Positions 1-13,313 are shown, counted from the first letter of the stretch. The stretch: DNA of 64,000 nt from Trichosphaerium sp. ATCC 40318 (GCA_038496445.1 JALMLS010000403.1:18816-82815); one strand, 5' to 3'. The notes: generated from the sequence alone by a model not told the origin. A program made the numbers and translations.

Positions 1-108
1 GCAAAGCTCTGAGCCCAGTTTACAAAAAAACGAGTCAACAGAATAACGTATTTCGCTGACTGTATAAAGCTTTTATATACTTGTATCTAATGAACTGCGT
101 CGCCTAAG

Positions 109-2482
109 ATGGGAAATGCTTTTGTAACTGCCGCTCCTGACCCAAATGATGAAATTGAAGCAACCAAGGTAAATTTGTGATATACGTACGCCATTAAGCA
201 TACTCACGTTATAAAATGCAGCAACTCGAGGAAGGATGGGAGTTAATTCATGTAGCCGCTAAAAAAGGCGATGTTAATACCCTAAGGACTCTAGTTAACC
301 AAGGTACGATAAAACGCGGTAGAATTCCTGCTACAAAATTTGTTTTAACATAATACGACGTTAGATAAGTTCCTCGTTGAGTCTATGACCGATTCAGGCC
401 TAACACCGCTTGCAATTTCTATGTTACACAGACAAACTGAATGTTCTCAACTACTCCTTCAAGTATGCTCACCAGACGCGCGAAAAGTGCATTCTATTCA
501 CAAAACAAACAAAAACTAACAAAACTCAGGCATCTGTCGAAAATACACGACAAGACATACAATCAACTCTTTACCCACACTTGAACGTGCCACAACGAAA
601 ATTGCAGCCGTACGAATAAAGTCCTACCAGCAGGAACTGGTTTTTTGAAAACTTTTTTCTTGGCGAACTTAACTATCTCTTGGGCTGACGTTCGCGTAGA
701 CAGTGGGATTTCTCTGATACAGAAATGTTTTTTGCTTCTTCTCCACCTGAAGATGACACCCCTGATTATGGTCTATTCGAACCCGTGTTAGAAGACTCAA
801 ATGATTCTCTTGATAGCTCGGTACAAATTTAATTCAACGATTTAAAAAGGGAACTACTTTAATTAAATTTTATTCCAAAAAACGTTGAATCAAGTCTTCT
901 TCGTAGTACTTGATTTCTTATCGTTTTAGATGGATGTATCGGTATTAAATAGTTCTATACCTATCCCAAAATCAATAAAAGAGAGTCAGGATGAATTCCA
1001 CACGCCTAGCGGTGTAAGTAATCGATATCTTGTCAAGTTTTATTTTCTCTCATATACTGATTTTTTTAGTCTCCCGAAGTTTCGTTGACATCGTCCTCTT
1101 CTCCTTTAATGAATACACAATTAAGTGGGGATGATACAGGACCTACAAATATTAAAATAGCTGATCTATCGGAAGGATTAGAGGTGGAGTCTAGCGTAAT
1201 CTCTCCAAGTGATAAGAGTGTATCAACAAACACGGACAGCACAAACAGTGTGACATCTCAACCTCAACTTTACAATTCAGTCTTTAACTATGTGGGATCT
1301 ATGCTATGGGGTACCTTGCCTTCTACTCTATAGTGAAGCGTTACTAAATAAACGTAGGTGTTACCAAGCAACAGCCGAATAAACTTGAGAAAGATGTCAA
1401 AGTAATGAAAGCGGAGTTGAGAGAATTGAAGAAAAAATTCAAGGAACAAACACCTGTTGTTACTCAAGCGGGATTGACTCTTCCTGATGGTGATAATGCG
1501 CGTACGCATTCTTTTAAATACCCATACTTTTTATTTGGTTATTGACGGGTCGTTCTTTTAGTATTGCTCAGTGTCATTGATAGAATGCGGAATCAACTTG
1601 ATGAAATACCAAATCAAACAACGTACGTTTTTTGTTCTGTTCGCTGAACAGTGGAAGTAAGTATTTTTTTTTTGTCGTCAGTTACCACTGATACGCTTTG
1701 AATCCAACATGAAAGTGTCGTTAACAAATTTTTTTTGTAATTTTTTAGCAACATTTACTGACTCCCGCTGAAGGTCCTCTTCACCTCCACCGCCTGTTAT
1801 GGCTCCGCCTCCGCCTCCACCACCGCCACCACCGCCACCCGCACATTCTATATCGGCTGCATTCACACCACGTGTTGTTTTGCCTAAAAAAATCAAAAAA
1901 GAACGTGGACCACGTGACTATAAAAATGATCTTACAAAACTTATACAAGAATCATCTGTTGCAAAAGAGAATATATCAAAAGTATCTGAAGCTTATTTTA
2001 ATGCATTTGGAGAAGAACGTATATCTATGCTTTCAGACTTGATTTCTCATTATGGTTTCCTTATTACATTGAATCCAACTAATCCACAAGATGCAGTACA
2101 TCGTTATCTTCGTTGGGAGAATGGATTATTCAAAAAGATTGATGATGAAAAAGAGAGAAATGCATTAAGAAGAAGAAAAAGATTTGAGATTGAAAAGTAT
2201 AGTGATAAAGGTGATATTAAGAATCAATGTATTCTTGCTTTAAAAGCAAGAGAAAGAGAGATTGCAAAGAAGATTGAAGCTGAGAAAAGAAAGCAAGTTG
2301 AGTCAAAGAAAGCAGGACTTATGGATGAGCTTAAAGTTAAGTTGGATGCAAGGGCTGCTTATGATGATGCGTTGACTGCTAAGGAAAAGGAAGCTGATGA
2401 AGTTCGTCATATTGAACAGTTACAAACTGTTCAATTAACATTTAGTCTTGGTGATAGTGACGATGATGATGATGATTGGTGA
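109..2482 (+). CDS. Ankyrin-like, coiled-coil, poly-proline protein (multi-exon)
   Basis: I do not recognise a named family. My spliced model has about ten exons and about 555 residues, and every join keeps frame (for example introns 463-529 and 1623-1773). It opens with MGN, a possible N-myristoylation signal. Residues 21-80 look like one or two ankyrin units (LIHVAAKKGDVNTLRTLV, then SGLTPLAISMLHR). A Ser/Asp-rich linker follows, then a Lys/Glu-rich coiled coil, a run of about a dozen prolines at 1805-1840, a strongly charged helical region and an acidic tail of six Asp plus Trp. Poly-proline tracts bind profilin, SH3 or WW proteins in known families, so a membrane-linked cytoskeletal or signalling adaptor is possible; that is inference. 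The 1799-2482 part is one uninterrupted exon and could be a separate gene if the 1623-1773 intron is wrong. Confidence 0.6.
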
Positions 2483-2829
2483 AAACGGGGGGTTATGAGT
2501 TGTAAAAAAAGAGAGGAAATTGAGTTTTTCAACAACATGATATTTGTACTTTTAATAAAAATGTTTAGTGGATATTTGTGCTCCTGTCAAGTGACTAGTC
2601 AGAAATTAAGTTGTGCCCAGTTGTTTCACTAGGTATGTTAGGTACCTATCTATGAACTTTTGAAATTTGTTTGGCATACGCATTGAAACACTGTAACAGA
2701 AAAAAAAATTGACAAGTTTTTGACCAGAAGTTGGTGATTGCGTTTTGTTTGGTTTTGATTTTTATTTTGTTCAATGTACATTTTTCTTTTTACATGATTG
2801 CCACAACGTGCTTTTTTAATGTATCTTTG
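2483..2829. other. Convergent intergenic gap
   Basis: This stretch separates the 3' ends of two converging genes. It is AT-rich, with short A and T runs that could serve as polyadenylation regions. I see no gene in it. Confidence 0.6.
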
Positions 2830-5698
2830 TTACTTGAATGATGCCATAAATGCTTCTAGTTGTTCATCTACACCTTGAGATTTACGTTTTCTTCTACCTT
2901 GTTTTTCGTTGTCTGAGCGTTCCTTTTTCTTTTTATTTTTTTTGTCTTCAATGGGCATTTGATCAAAATCACCATAAGCTTCTTCGTCTTCTTCCTGGTT
3001 TTCTAAAAAACAAGAGTAAATACAAAGCAAAATGAATTGATTCCAAAACAAGACAATACAGAGAATAGTTTGCAAAGCAATAAGCAGAAACCTTATTTTT
3101 GAAGATCTCAAATAAAATGTGCAATTGATCTCTTGATACGTACTATCCATTCCTTTCTTTTTAGCCTCCTCTTTATCATGTTGTTCGCCAGCTTTTCTTA
3201 ATAAAGAGGTTAGTAAAGAAGAAGGTATAAACACGTTTGTTTCGAAAAAAAAGCCTAAAACTTACTTCATTTCATTTGGTGAAAATGGCAGTACTGAGTA
3301 GTCATTGACTGGATTAGGATCAGCTTCGAGTGCTTCTTTAATAAACTCTAAAGCGTCTGACAGACGTCCTAGATTAAGAGCACAGAATGCAGCATTAAAA
3401 TTAGCCCTAAATCACGTGTTAAGATTCTAAAAAAGTGATTAAGGTAAGCTACCTTGCTTTGTGGTTCGGTTTGTCTTTTATAGCACGTAAGTGATCATCT
3501 AGTTGTTCTTTCATTGGATTCGATTGTGTGGATGTACTTTGACTTTTCTCAAACATACTCTTAATATCAACTTCATTTTCTTCGGCTATACAATCGAATT
3601 AGCATAGTGGTTGCCACAACAAAAAAGAAAGGGAATTTTATAAGAAAGGTACCAATCTTAAATATTTCTTCCAGTTCAGCTATTGAGTCATTTGCATTGT
3701 TACAAAGGATCATACAATAAACGATATTAACCTAATTAAACAGTTAAATATGCGTATACATAGAATTGGTTCAAACTATGTATCAACATTACCTTATCAT
3801 ATAGTTTCTGGTCAATATCTGCCGACAATTCTGCTGCCTTAGAATCACATTAAATGAAGTTATTACAATAAAATTATAACAATATACCTCCCGCAATAAG
3901 TCCGCTACTACTCCAAGCTTACTTCGTTCTGACATCATGCTGTATGCCTTCAAATACATGTCAGATATCAAACACTACCAACAGAACCAAAATTTCACAA
4001 AAAATTCGCACCTGTTTTCTTAAAGCAACAACAAGATTGTTGATAGATAAACCAGGATCGAAATCTGTATCAAGACTTACAACAAAAGTCAGAAAGTGAT
4101 TGGTAGTAGGTTGATGTTGTCAACAAGCAAGAAATGTCCAAAAAATGGATATGTTTTTCCACTACTTCACTTACCCAACCTCTATAGCTTTTCTGTAGTA
4201 ATATATAGCTTCATCCATTTGTTGGACGTTGAACCATATATTCGCTTAAAGAATAAAGTGAGCAAACAAAGATGTTCAAAACCATGTGCTTTCGTACCAA
4301 CAAAATGATAATTTTGAGGATTTGTAGGATCCAACTCTAACGAGTACAGGTAAGCTACAGTCTCTATGCTTAAAAGTTGTATTGAATGTGAGTACCTAAT
4401 CCCTTGATAGCTGTATTGGCTGCTTCTTCTAGAGCTCCTTTTTGTGCTATGATATTTGCCATGCTATCAACAATTGTTGTTAAAAAAACTATGTAAAAAA
4501 AATACGAGTTCTCGTTGTACCTTATAAACCCAATAGCGTTTTTGCTATTCGCCTCTGTAGAAGCTCTATAGTGTTGATACGCTTTATCTATATCTGTATC
4601 TAAAAATAGCGATCCAACATGCCTATTAAAGATGCATTAGAAATCAGAAAAAAAAAAACCTAATGTCCGTACATATGACTACGATAGTCTCTAGGATCTT
4701 TTGCGATAGCATCAAGATAATGCACCTTCGCACCTTCTGTATCTTTTAATGCCATCTCAGTAATATATCCAAGATGGTAATGTGCAATAGCTGCCTCTCT
4801 AGCCCTATCACATGTCACAGCTTTCTGTAAAAGCGTAAGAGCAGCTTCTAAAAAAACAACTTCAGTTACACAAAAATCACTAAATTTCAGACTCCACGTG
4901 ATGATCACGTGAGTTTATATACCTGTATCGTTAAGTGTATAGTAGTATATAACACCCATGTTAGTATAAGCATGTGAATGAAAGTTGTTATGATTTAAAC
5001 ACTCTTTATAAAATTCAAGAGCTTTTTCAGTGTCTTTATCCTCGTAGTGCGCTTTTACACCCCTCTCATATGATGATTCTGCTTTTATGAGTTTAATTGC
5101 GCTTGATAAAGGACGTTGTATGCTATCATATTCGGTTGAGTCCAAGTAAAGCTTTGCGAGCTCGATATACTCTTTAATACTGTTTGGCGCTTTATCTATC
5201 TTCATTTGTTGCTCTCTAATGCGTGCATTAAAGAAATCATCGTCTTTGATCTCTTCTTTGGGTTTCTCATTTTTTTGTTTGGCCTATTGGACTTGTTATT
5301 ATGTTTTAAAGTGATTGAGAGTACTTGTTCGGTGAGGTCAGAGGCGGTTTGAACAAGTAATTCTATATTACCCCATTTTGTCTCTGCTAGGCGTAAATAC
5401 GCGTCAATGATACGCAAGTACCTTTTTTAACACTATTCAGGAGTAATTGTGCTTTAGCGAGTAAATTCTGCTCTTCATGCACGCTAGGTTCTCTTCTACG
5501 CGTTGCAGAGTGCGAAGAGTGCGCTTTCCATGGTTTGTCATCATGATATTGCCTGAAGCTTGTTTGATTCGCAATGCGTACTCTCCTAGTAACTGACGTC
5601 CTCCCAACATGACACTTTGCTGGTGTAGCACGGCGTTGTGCCTTGTACAAACATTCTCTGGCAAAAACACGTAGTGCCATTGGGTTTCTAGCAAACAA
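2830..5698 (-). CDS. Tetratricopeptide repeat protein, probably mitochondrial
   Basis: Reading the minus strand, about sixteen short exons give a protein of roughly 650-700 residues made mainly of TPR helices. Clear units include the blocks EKALEFYKECLNHNNFHSH, MDEAIYYYRKAIE, DTEGAKVHYLDAIAKDPRDY and LSDALEFIKEALEADPNP. The N-terminus is rich in Arg, Ala and Ser with no acidic residues for about 50 positions, as in a mitochondrial presequence (starting MFARNPMALRVFARE). A Lys-rich stretch and the end EQLEAFMASFK close the protein. TPR proteins are protein-binding scaffolds, so a mitochondrial assembly or import role is likely but not specific. The start is the first ATG giving the presequence; ATG at 5683 is an alternative. 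The gene diverges from the glycosyltransferase at 5919 across 220 bp. Introns mostly start GTAC. Confidence 0.75.
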
Positions 5699-5918
5699 AA
5701 TGCAAATAGTTTGACTTTATACAAACTTGGCAACCTCTCTTGCTTACGAAAAAATGAGCACGTGCTACCAGCAATTTTATACAAATACTCAAGTTGTGAC
5801 TGGTAACAGCATCAAAGTCAAGTACTTGGTTGGAAGGCTTGAAACAAAACAAGCGCATTCTGGTTTTCAACGGTGGTAAAAGATTGTAGCTGTAACAAGC
5901 GCCACAGACGTCGCAAAC

Positions 5919-7714
5919 ATGTCCAGTGATAAGAAGAGCGATGAGCGTACTGGTTCGTTTAATCCAATGGAGTGGGATGGAGAATTAGTTCTAGACCGCC
6001 TACACGCACGATTCATACTGAAAGTAATATCTGGGTTGCTTAGTACGCGTTTTAGTGTAATTGAGCTAATTTTTTTATAGCCGGTTTTTTATTGCTTGTG
6101 TTGCTATCTTCGGCATTCGTGAAGCATAATACAGTGACAAGGACTAGTGATACGTCATTGATGCCACTACCGAAGGTAAAATCGTTGTATGCTATCGCTT
6201 TGTAGTAAAAACATCCCAACAGGACATTCCGCCTCTAAACGCTGAGAATTTTAAACTTCGTTACGATTGCCCAGAGGAGCCTTACGTAAATAAGACACTA
6301 GAACCCTGGTACGCTTAAAACCGCACTTTACAAAATTGCAACGTGGTTTACAACCATAATCACTTTAAACTAACTCAATAAAGGTCTCACGTTGGTATTT
6401 CATCAGACCTCATAGCAGAGTCAGTAAAACAATGCCCACATTGCTTGAGAATCCAAGTCATAGATAATAAAGTACTACAAAAGCGGTTTTTTTTTCTCAA
6501 AAAAAGTTATTCTTACTCTTTGTTAGTTTTACGTCCTGAACCATTACAAGCTCATTGCAAAATTACCAAAACGTGCCAAGTACGTTTATTACACAATTGG
6601 CGCAGATATTGTGTCACATCAAATCACGTGTTTGATGTGAACAAGCGTTTTGAAGACAGTAACAAGATGCTTACTTTTTTTTCAAAATTAGACATATTAA
6701 ACAATTAGAACGTCTCTTGTTGGGTATAAGCAAAGTTGTGGAGATACCTGATCTTGATATTTTATTTAATATACTGGAAGTACCCGTTATACACCGTTCA
6801 GACGCATACAATGCCACTCAACCACCACCTGTTGTTGCATCATACATGTCATCTAAAAAATTATATTATGATATTCATGTGCCCAATTACGCCACAGAGT
6901 TATCTGATGAGCTTCTTTTGGATAGCATTGTAGCAAGTAAATATATCAAAGTAGAAGATAAGAAAGATGAAGCGCACTGGCAAGGTAGACTATTGACACA
7001 ATGCAGCTCTGGTACCAAGAAAACTTTTCCGTCTTTTTTCCTGTTTTTAATGGTCAATAATAGGTTGGAGTAACCATACAGCTGTAAAGATAAATGCTCT
7101 ACATGAGAAAGAAAGTCCAGTTAATATAAGGTTCTTACACGATGACTATTGTGATCAGGTATGAGACATCTCTTTAATGTTAAAAAAAAATTCTTATTCT
7201 TCTGTTAGGATATTGTTGCTGCTATTCGCGGCCGTGGGATAACTACAGTAGATCCTCTATCATTTAAACAACAGCTTGAGTTTAAGTTTATTCTTTTTAT
7301 TGGCGTTGATCGTCTTGAATCTCAACTCATTAGATTCCTTGCGTCAAACAGTGTTGTTATGAAAGATCCACTTGGATTTGAAGAGTGGTTTGAACATAAA
7401 CTTGTAAATGGAAAACACTGGATTGTACCAGATGATTTTGCTTCTAGTGTTGTTTTTAACCTTGATAGAGCATTAACGTACGTGTAGCAAGAGTAGATAA
7501 CGTTTTACTTACGGATATTAGTGATCCTCAATCGTTACTTAGTATGGTAAAGGCTTCCACTGAATTTGCTGTTACGGAGTTGAATGGCGATGTTATACGA
7601 TGTTATTGGCATCAAGTATTATCAGAGTATTCCAATTTGCTCAAGTTCAAAGTAGAGAAAGATTCAAATGCCGTCACGCTCGAAAAGGCGTTAGAGAAGC
7701 CTATCAAGTTTTAA
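5919..7714 (+). CDS. GT90 (CAP10/POGLUT-like) glycosyltransferase
   Basis: The protein looks like a type II Golgi/ER membrane enzyme: a cytosolic N-terminus with acidic residues, one hydrophobic segment (FLLLVLLSSAFV, about residues 45-57), then a lumenal domain. The C-terminal half matches the GT90 fold shared by fungal CAP10 and animal protein O-glucosyltransferases: the block SNHTAVKINALHEK, then NIRFLHDDYCDQ, then FKFILFIGVDRLESQLIRFL, the stretch SNSVVMKDPLGFEEWFEHKL and HWIVPDDF, and the family-typical ending IRCYWHQVLSEYSNLLKF. The family transfers glucose or xylose to protein or polysaccharide. The last join uses a 44 nt intron (7477-7520); without it the frame would stop at 7487 and lose the diagnostic C-terminus. 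The acceptor sugar and substrate cannot be read from the sequence. Confidence 0.8.
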
Positions 7715-8112
7715 AACAGTATCCTTTAAAAAAAAACCACAACGCTTATCAAGAAGAAGACACCACTGACAAGGGTAACTGGAAAAGGTTGATATAGTGC
7801 CACTAAAAAGCTACTAAACGAAAACGCACGAGAATAAGACATCGATGACGTGACTGCCATTGAGAAGGTATTGCTACAATTTTTTACAACAGTAGCAAAA
7901 GACAAATGCTGGATTGTTATCTTTGAATAAATGCCTTTAAAATATGTCTACTGATTAGTATGTCAGTTACTTGCTTAGCGTCTGAGCGTGGCCGTACTTG
8001 TATTTTCGGAACATATTCTGGAACGTGGAGATAGTCGCTGAACCAGGTTGCCTTAGAAAAACAAGACTTAAACTCGGAATTTTTTGTACCAATGCGCAAA
8101 ACAACGTAATTC
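7715..8112. other. Intergenic region with an unresolved minus-strand ORF
   Basis: The gap lies between two plus-strand genes. A minus-strand ORF (7917-8114) starts at a CAT that overlaps the ATG of the next gene. It can be read with introns or unspliced, and neither reading gives a recognisable protein, so I do not call it a gene. Confidence 0.4.
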
Positions 8113-11100
8113 ATGTCGGAAGTACTTGAAGATTATTTTGGCATTGCCGAAGGCATAGAATACTTCTGGAATAGCCAATTTGATGACGCTGACGCGTTCT
8201 TTAAAATAAAGGCCACGCAAGAGCCACTACATTGCTTTCACTACGCGGAGGTACGCGTTGGTAATACGGAAACGAATTTTGACGTTATTATTCCAAATTA
8301 TTGTCCGCAATTGTGTGAAATATTGTTAAATCGCACTAGGTCGCTTTATTTCGTGCTATCTTTACTGAAGAAGAAAAAGACGCCAAAGAGGCCTTAAAAC
8401 GATTAGGAGAGGCAGAATCTTTGTTTAATACGTTGAGTGGCGGTGGTAGCTTAGTTGTACGTTAATCTAGATCACATATTCTTTGTAGAATTGGCGAAAA
8501 TTTGAGAAAGCTAACACTAAAGTGTCAAGCTCCTTTGTTCTCTTAGATAATAACGCCATTGTCTAGAAAAGCGTTTGGAAAGCATTTGGTGGAGTTGATG
8601 ACACCAAACGCTCTGATGAGCAGAAACAAGAAAGAGCAATGTACAGTGCTGTACGTTGCAGTTTTTTGTTTAGTGGATTTTTTTTTGTTTACTTTTTCGG
8701 GTAGGCACTTGCCGATATTTATACTGCCTATGCTATCCTTTATTTACGTCGTGGTGTATATGTACGTGCGGCTTATAATGTAAGAAGAAGCTGGAAGGCT
8801 TATGAAAGCGCTGGAAAGAAGTATAAGCTCAAAATGCATGACTTTGATCCCAAAGAAAAAAAGGTACATTGCTTTAAACAATTTTTTTGTTCTGATATTT
8901 GTTTTCATTCGTTGATATCTTTTTTGTAGGAATATTCTGAGTTGAGTCCTTATGATAAATACAGAGATAGTATGTTGCATGCTGGTATAGGCGGATTTTA
9001 TTTTTTCGTAAGCCTAGTACCTTCGAGTTTTACATGGATCATTGAGGCGCTTGGATTTAAGGTACAAGTTGTTTTTAAGTGATTTTTTTTCCTGCCTTTG
9101 TTGTGACTGTGGCCTTTTGGTTTTGTTTATTATGTATTGAATTATGTCTAAGGGTAACCGTACACTCGGTATTGAACTATTAGAGTCTTGTATGAAGAGC
9201 GGAGGACACCGTGCACAGTTGGCATTGTTGCTTTTAATTTGGATCTACCAGTTTTTTTTAAGTGACTGGGATACAACTGAAAGGCTTCTAAAGGTTGCAG
9301 AGGATAGATATCCGTACGTTTTAATCCTTTAAAAAATCACCAACGACAGCAATATCTTGTACAAACTTTTTCGAAAAAAAAAAATAGTCAACGTCACGTG
9401 ACGTGCCATGAGTCATTATTCGTATCCTTTTTCATTTGACAAACTTGTATATTTTGGCTATCACCTTTTACCCACGAGGTTTTTTTGCAACTAGTAGAGA
9501 ATTCTATTTGTTGTCCTCACTTCTGTTTTAGGAACGGAGCCTTGTTTTTTTATTTGGGCGGTTATTATAAACGTAAAGTTCGTGATCTAGATGGAGCCGA
9601 AGCGTACTTTATACGTGTTCGTGATTGCTCAGCGCAAGTACGTCAAGTACAGCTGAATTCGCTCTACGAACTCGGATGGACTGTTTATTATAAATTGGAC
9701 TGGAAAAAAGCAATAGAATACTTTGAAGGATTTCTAGCAGGTATGTCTTATTTGGAGGGTTTATTCTTGCTCACAATGATTGTTTAGAGTCAACAGCACC
9801 TAGTTTCAGAGCTTATTGCGGTTATCAACTTGCTACATGCTATATAATGACAGATGAAAATGAAAAAGCTAGAGTAATATTTAAGAAGATTTTGGATGGT
9901 CACTGGGTCAGAAAGGTACGTGTTTTATGAGGTTAACATTTAGTTTTGTACTACTTTAACATCTAATACAAACTAGCATTACTCTTTTGACCAGTTTGCT
10001 GGGCGTAAAGCGAAAGAGTACCTAGCTTCAGATGGGAAATTTACTGACTTTCAGAAGTTGATGATTAAAGTCACTGTACAAAACAAAGCTTTCTTATTCG
10101 CTGCAAGAGATACTCTAAAGGAAGCACAAGATATGATCGATTCAGGTATGAGGCCATTTACATTACCAATGATAAACTCAACTCAGTTAAAGCAGTTGAA
10201 TACATGTTTTTTTCCTCCACCAACCAATTGCACTACTCACCTTTCCTTTAGGCGTAGATATTGAGATTGACGATTTGGGTATCTTCTACTATGAGAAGGG
10301 ATTGAACTCTCGCCAACTAGGAGATAATGACGAAGCTAAGCAGTATTTTATGGTAAGCTCATTTCGAGGTAACACTTGAAGCTTACTAAATTAATTGTCC
10401 TTTTAGAAATGTTTTGCTCTTGAAGACCAAGAACTTAAACGTGAATTCTATGTTCTTCCTCATAGTTACGCTGAGTGTGCAGAGATACTACTTGAAGAAG
10501 GTGACCTGAAGAGTGCTAAGAAGTTCTTTGTGAAAGCAAGAAAAGGATACACAAACTATGTACGCAAACTTATACTTTACTGCCTTAAACTGACTTCTTC
10601 TTTGTGTAGGACTTTGATAAACCACTTGTTAGAAGACTAGGTAAGTAGATTAGTACATGTATAATCCCGTGATTGACTGAGATTTCAGAGAAATGGCTTG
10701 ACGATATTAAGAAAGGAAGAGCACTTGAGAAAGCAAAACAAAAAGCAGATCAAAGAAAGAACCTCAACAGTAGATACACTAAAAAACAAGGTCGTAGTAC
10801 CACATTGGATAAAGGTTCTGATGATGCTGAAACTACACACTCATCTGCATCTGGGGTTAGGTCTCTTCTTTTAGCATAAAGCTTATTTGAACCAATAGGG
10901 AGGCACAGTGAGCATGACTCGAGAAGTGTTGTCTTTGAGCACACCTCCACATTTCATAAAGCCAATTGATCTAGATGAGCCTTTAGAAGGTAAAGTCATC
11001 GAAGTTCCACCTGTACAAAGTCCAGAAGAGTCAGAATCAGACGAGTTCTTCTCAGCAGACGAAGGTACAAAAAAATTCTTCACAAAAAAAAAGTTGCTTA

Positions 11101-11210
11101 AGTTTGTAGGGAGTGATGTTGATGTGGATGATGTCACTATAGTAAAACATGCGCACCAACCTGATACAAATGTTAGCAGACAAACATTAATACCTATTAT
11201 TCCAAACTAA
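8113..11210 (+). CDS. TTC39 / Iml2 family TPR protein
   Basis: About a dozen exons give a protein that follows the TTC39/Iml2 family from end to end. The start has EGIEYFWNSQFDDADAFF, matching the first repeat. It continues through KSVWKAFGGVDDT, the membrane-apposed segment EYSELSPYDKYRDSML with GGFYFFVSLVPSSF, the block ALFFYLGGYYKRK, then QLNSLYELGWTVYYKLDWKK, and SFRAYCGYQLATCYIM. In yeast Iml2 is an outer mitochondrial membrane protein linked to inclusion-body clearance; the TTC39 proteins of animals are linked to lipid traits. An acidic, Ser-rich tail (ESESDEFFSADEG) ends at a TAA at 11208-11210. A different splice at 11142-11231 removes that stop and joins in frame to the next gene (see findings). 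Confidence 0.85.
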
Positions 11211-11246
11211 CTTAAATAAATTCAAAAAAAGGCAATCGAAGTAGCA

Positions 11247-13313
11247 ATGAACAAACTTATAGATGATATTCATACTGATGATTATTCCACAACAGAAAGT
11301 ACTCTTCCTAGACCACTAGAAAAGGATGAAGAGGTAAATACTGATAACCACGTGCTCGTTTATATATGACTTACATTGAATAATAAAAGCTAAGCACCGA
11401 GTACAAAAAACAACAGGAGCTAGATAAGCAACTTGATCAATTGGTCATGTACAAAAAAAAAAAAAAAAAAAAAGTAATAAGGTTGACTTATCGTTATTAA
11501 GGCAAATGCTTGGATCGCAACTTCTTGATATCAGAGTACACTGGCTCTTTTTAAAAGTTTATTATATATCATATACGGTCTTATTGTTATTAAGGAGCAT
11601 ACATTACGTTTGAGGTCACATGCTTCATGCTTTTATGGTACAAGTCAAAAAGTTTTCAAGTGTCAAACATTTTTGTTTTACAAAAAACAAAGGCATTAAC
11701 ATGGTCATGGCTCTTGTTGATGAACTCGGTTTAAGTCAGAAGGAAGCATTAGAAACTGGCCAAGTAAGCTGTCAGCTAATTATAGTTACTATTAACGAGC
11801 AACGTCTAACACTAACACAACAGCTGTTGTTGAGTAATCATCGCATTCGTGAAGTTGCACACTCTAGTGGTTTCAAAGCAGAAAAGTTACTTTACCGCTT
11901 TCAGGCACCACACATCCTCCCTTGACTATGGTTTTACTCATCTACTTGGCTAGGAACATGTCAAGTCTACTGCTCTTAATATGAGCAAGCTTTGGAGCTT
12001 ACCTCCTCGTCGTGCAAAATATGTTCTAAAATCTCTTAATGAGAGAATGTATAAATTGTATGAACTTTTTCTTTCATCAGATGGTCTTCATCTTGATATA
12101 GAAAACTTTGGGAAAAGTTCTCATTTTAGAGAGTTTAAGCTTGCAACAGCAGAACTACAAACGGTATGCCATTTATTCATCGTAGAAGCGAGAATTTTTA
12201 ATATGAACTTCAAACTTAAAAAAAACCTACAATTTAGATTGACATGCAAAGTATGACAAAAGAGTTACGACTTGCTTTTTTTATAAATATGTACAATATT
12301 TTATATATCCATGGAAGCGTGGAGATAGGTACTTGGGTTTTTTTGAAAAAAAATTTATTCTAAAGGAGGGTGTTGACTTTTTTTGGAAAGGAGTTCCTCA
12401 AGGAAAACTTGGAAGACGATCTTTTTTTAGAGATGTTGCTTACAGAATTGCTGGGCAAGATTATAGTTTAAATGATATTGAGCACGGTATATTAAGAGGT
12501 ATTATACCAACCCTTTCGTTTGCTGAAGTCAAAGTGAATGACGCAAGGCGGAAACTCTTTTTTTTTTCGAAGTTGATCTTTATATTTAGGAAATAAAAAA
12601 TCAGAGTTTTGGAACCTTTTCTCAACACAGTTCAAGTCTTCAGACCAAAGAAGATTATTCTGTATTACACCCACAGATCCAAGGATACACTTTTGTTTGA
12701 ATGTAAGTTTACAGTATTGTTGTGTCATTGACAGCGTGTTCTTTAGTGTGGTGCTGAATCTTGTCCGCCTTTGAGACTTTATTCACCAGGTACATCACTG
12801 CTTTATTTTGGAATTGTGATATCACGTGATAGTTTGTTTTTCTTACTCGTCTGTTTAGAAGATATTTATCCTGCTCTCCAATTTGCTGGAGAGAAATTTT
12901 GCAGTGATCACGTTAAAATAGATTTAAAAAAGAAAGAGGTAAAAAAATAGGGAAATCACATTTTTAAACGCTTAAAAAGTCTCACCACTCTTCTTTCCCT
13001 ACCCACCCCATGAGCATTAAAATAGAAGCGCTAATGTTCCTGCGAGGGGTGAGGGATATGAAAAATGAGAATTTGTTGATGGGATTGTTAGATGATAAGT
13101 TTTAATTTTTTTTTTCCTTAGATTGTTCTATCAAAAATTTTCAAATGGTATCGAAGCGATTTTGCTAAGTCTGATCGAGAGTTTTATGCTTATATCGCAA
13201 CTTTCTTGGATGAAGATAAAGCACTAAAATTAGAAGAGCTTTTATTATATAATTTTTCTGTAAAGTATGAAGAGTACAGCTGGAGGAGTGTTTACCAAAA
13301 AAGGAAAGAATAA
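11247..13313 (+). CDS. DUF547-domain protein
   Basis: The C-terminal half is a full DUF547 domain: LAFFINMYNILYIHG, the segment YSLNDIEHGILRG, the conserved block DPRIHFCLNCGAESCPPLR and the end IFKWYRSDFAKSD. The domain is common in plant and protist proteins that often have an N-terminal coiled coil; its biochemical role is not established, although its Cys/His pattern resembles a peptidase-like or metal-binding core. The N-terminal part here is Lys/Glu/Gln-rich (LSTEYKKQQELDKQLDQ) and also looks helical. An intron at 11449-11475 is almost only adenines between GT and AG, and another at 11142-11231 could link this gene to the TTC39-like gene upstream. I chose ATG 11247 because it is the first in-frame ATG after the upstream stop. 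Confidence 0.8.

Noticed and set aside
1678-1896. Minus-strand Gly-rich ORF
   Set aside because: It is the complement of the poly-proline exon on the plus strand.
7477-7487. Apparent stop of the GT90 gene at 7485-7487
   Set aside because: A 44 nt intron restores the frame and adds the family-typical C-terminus.
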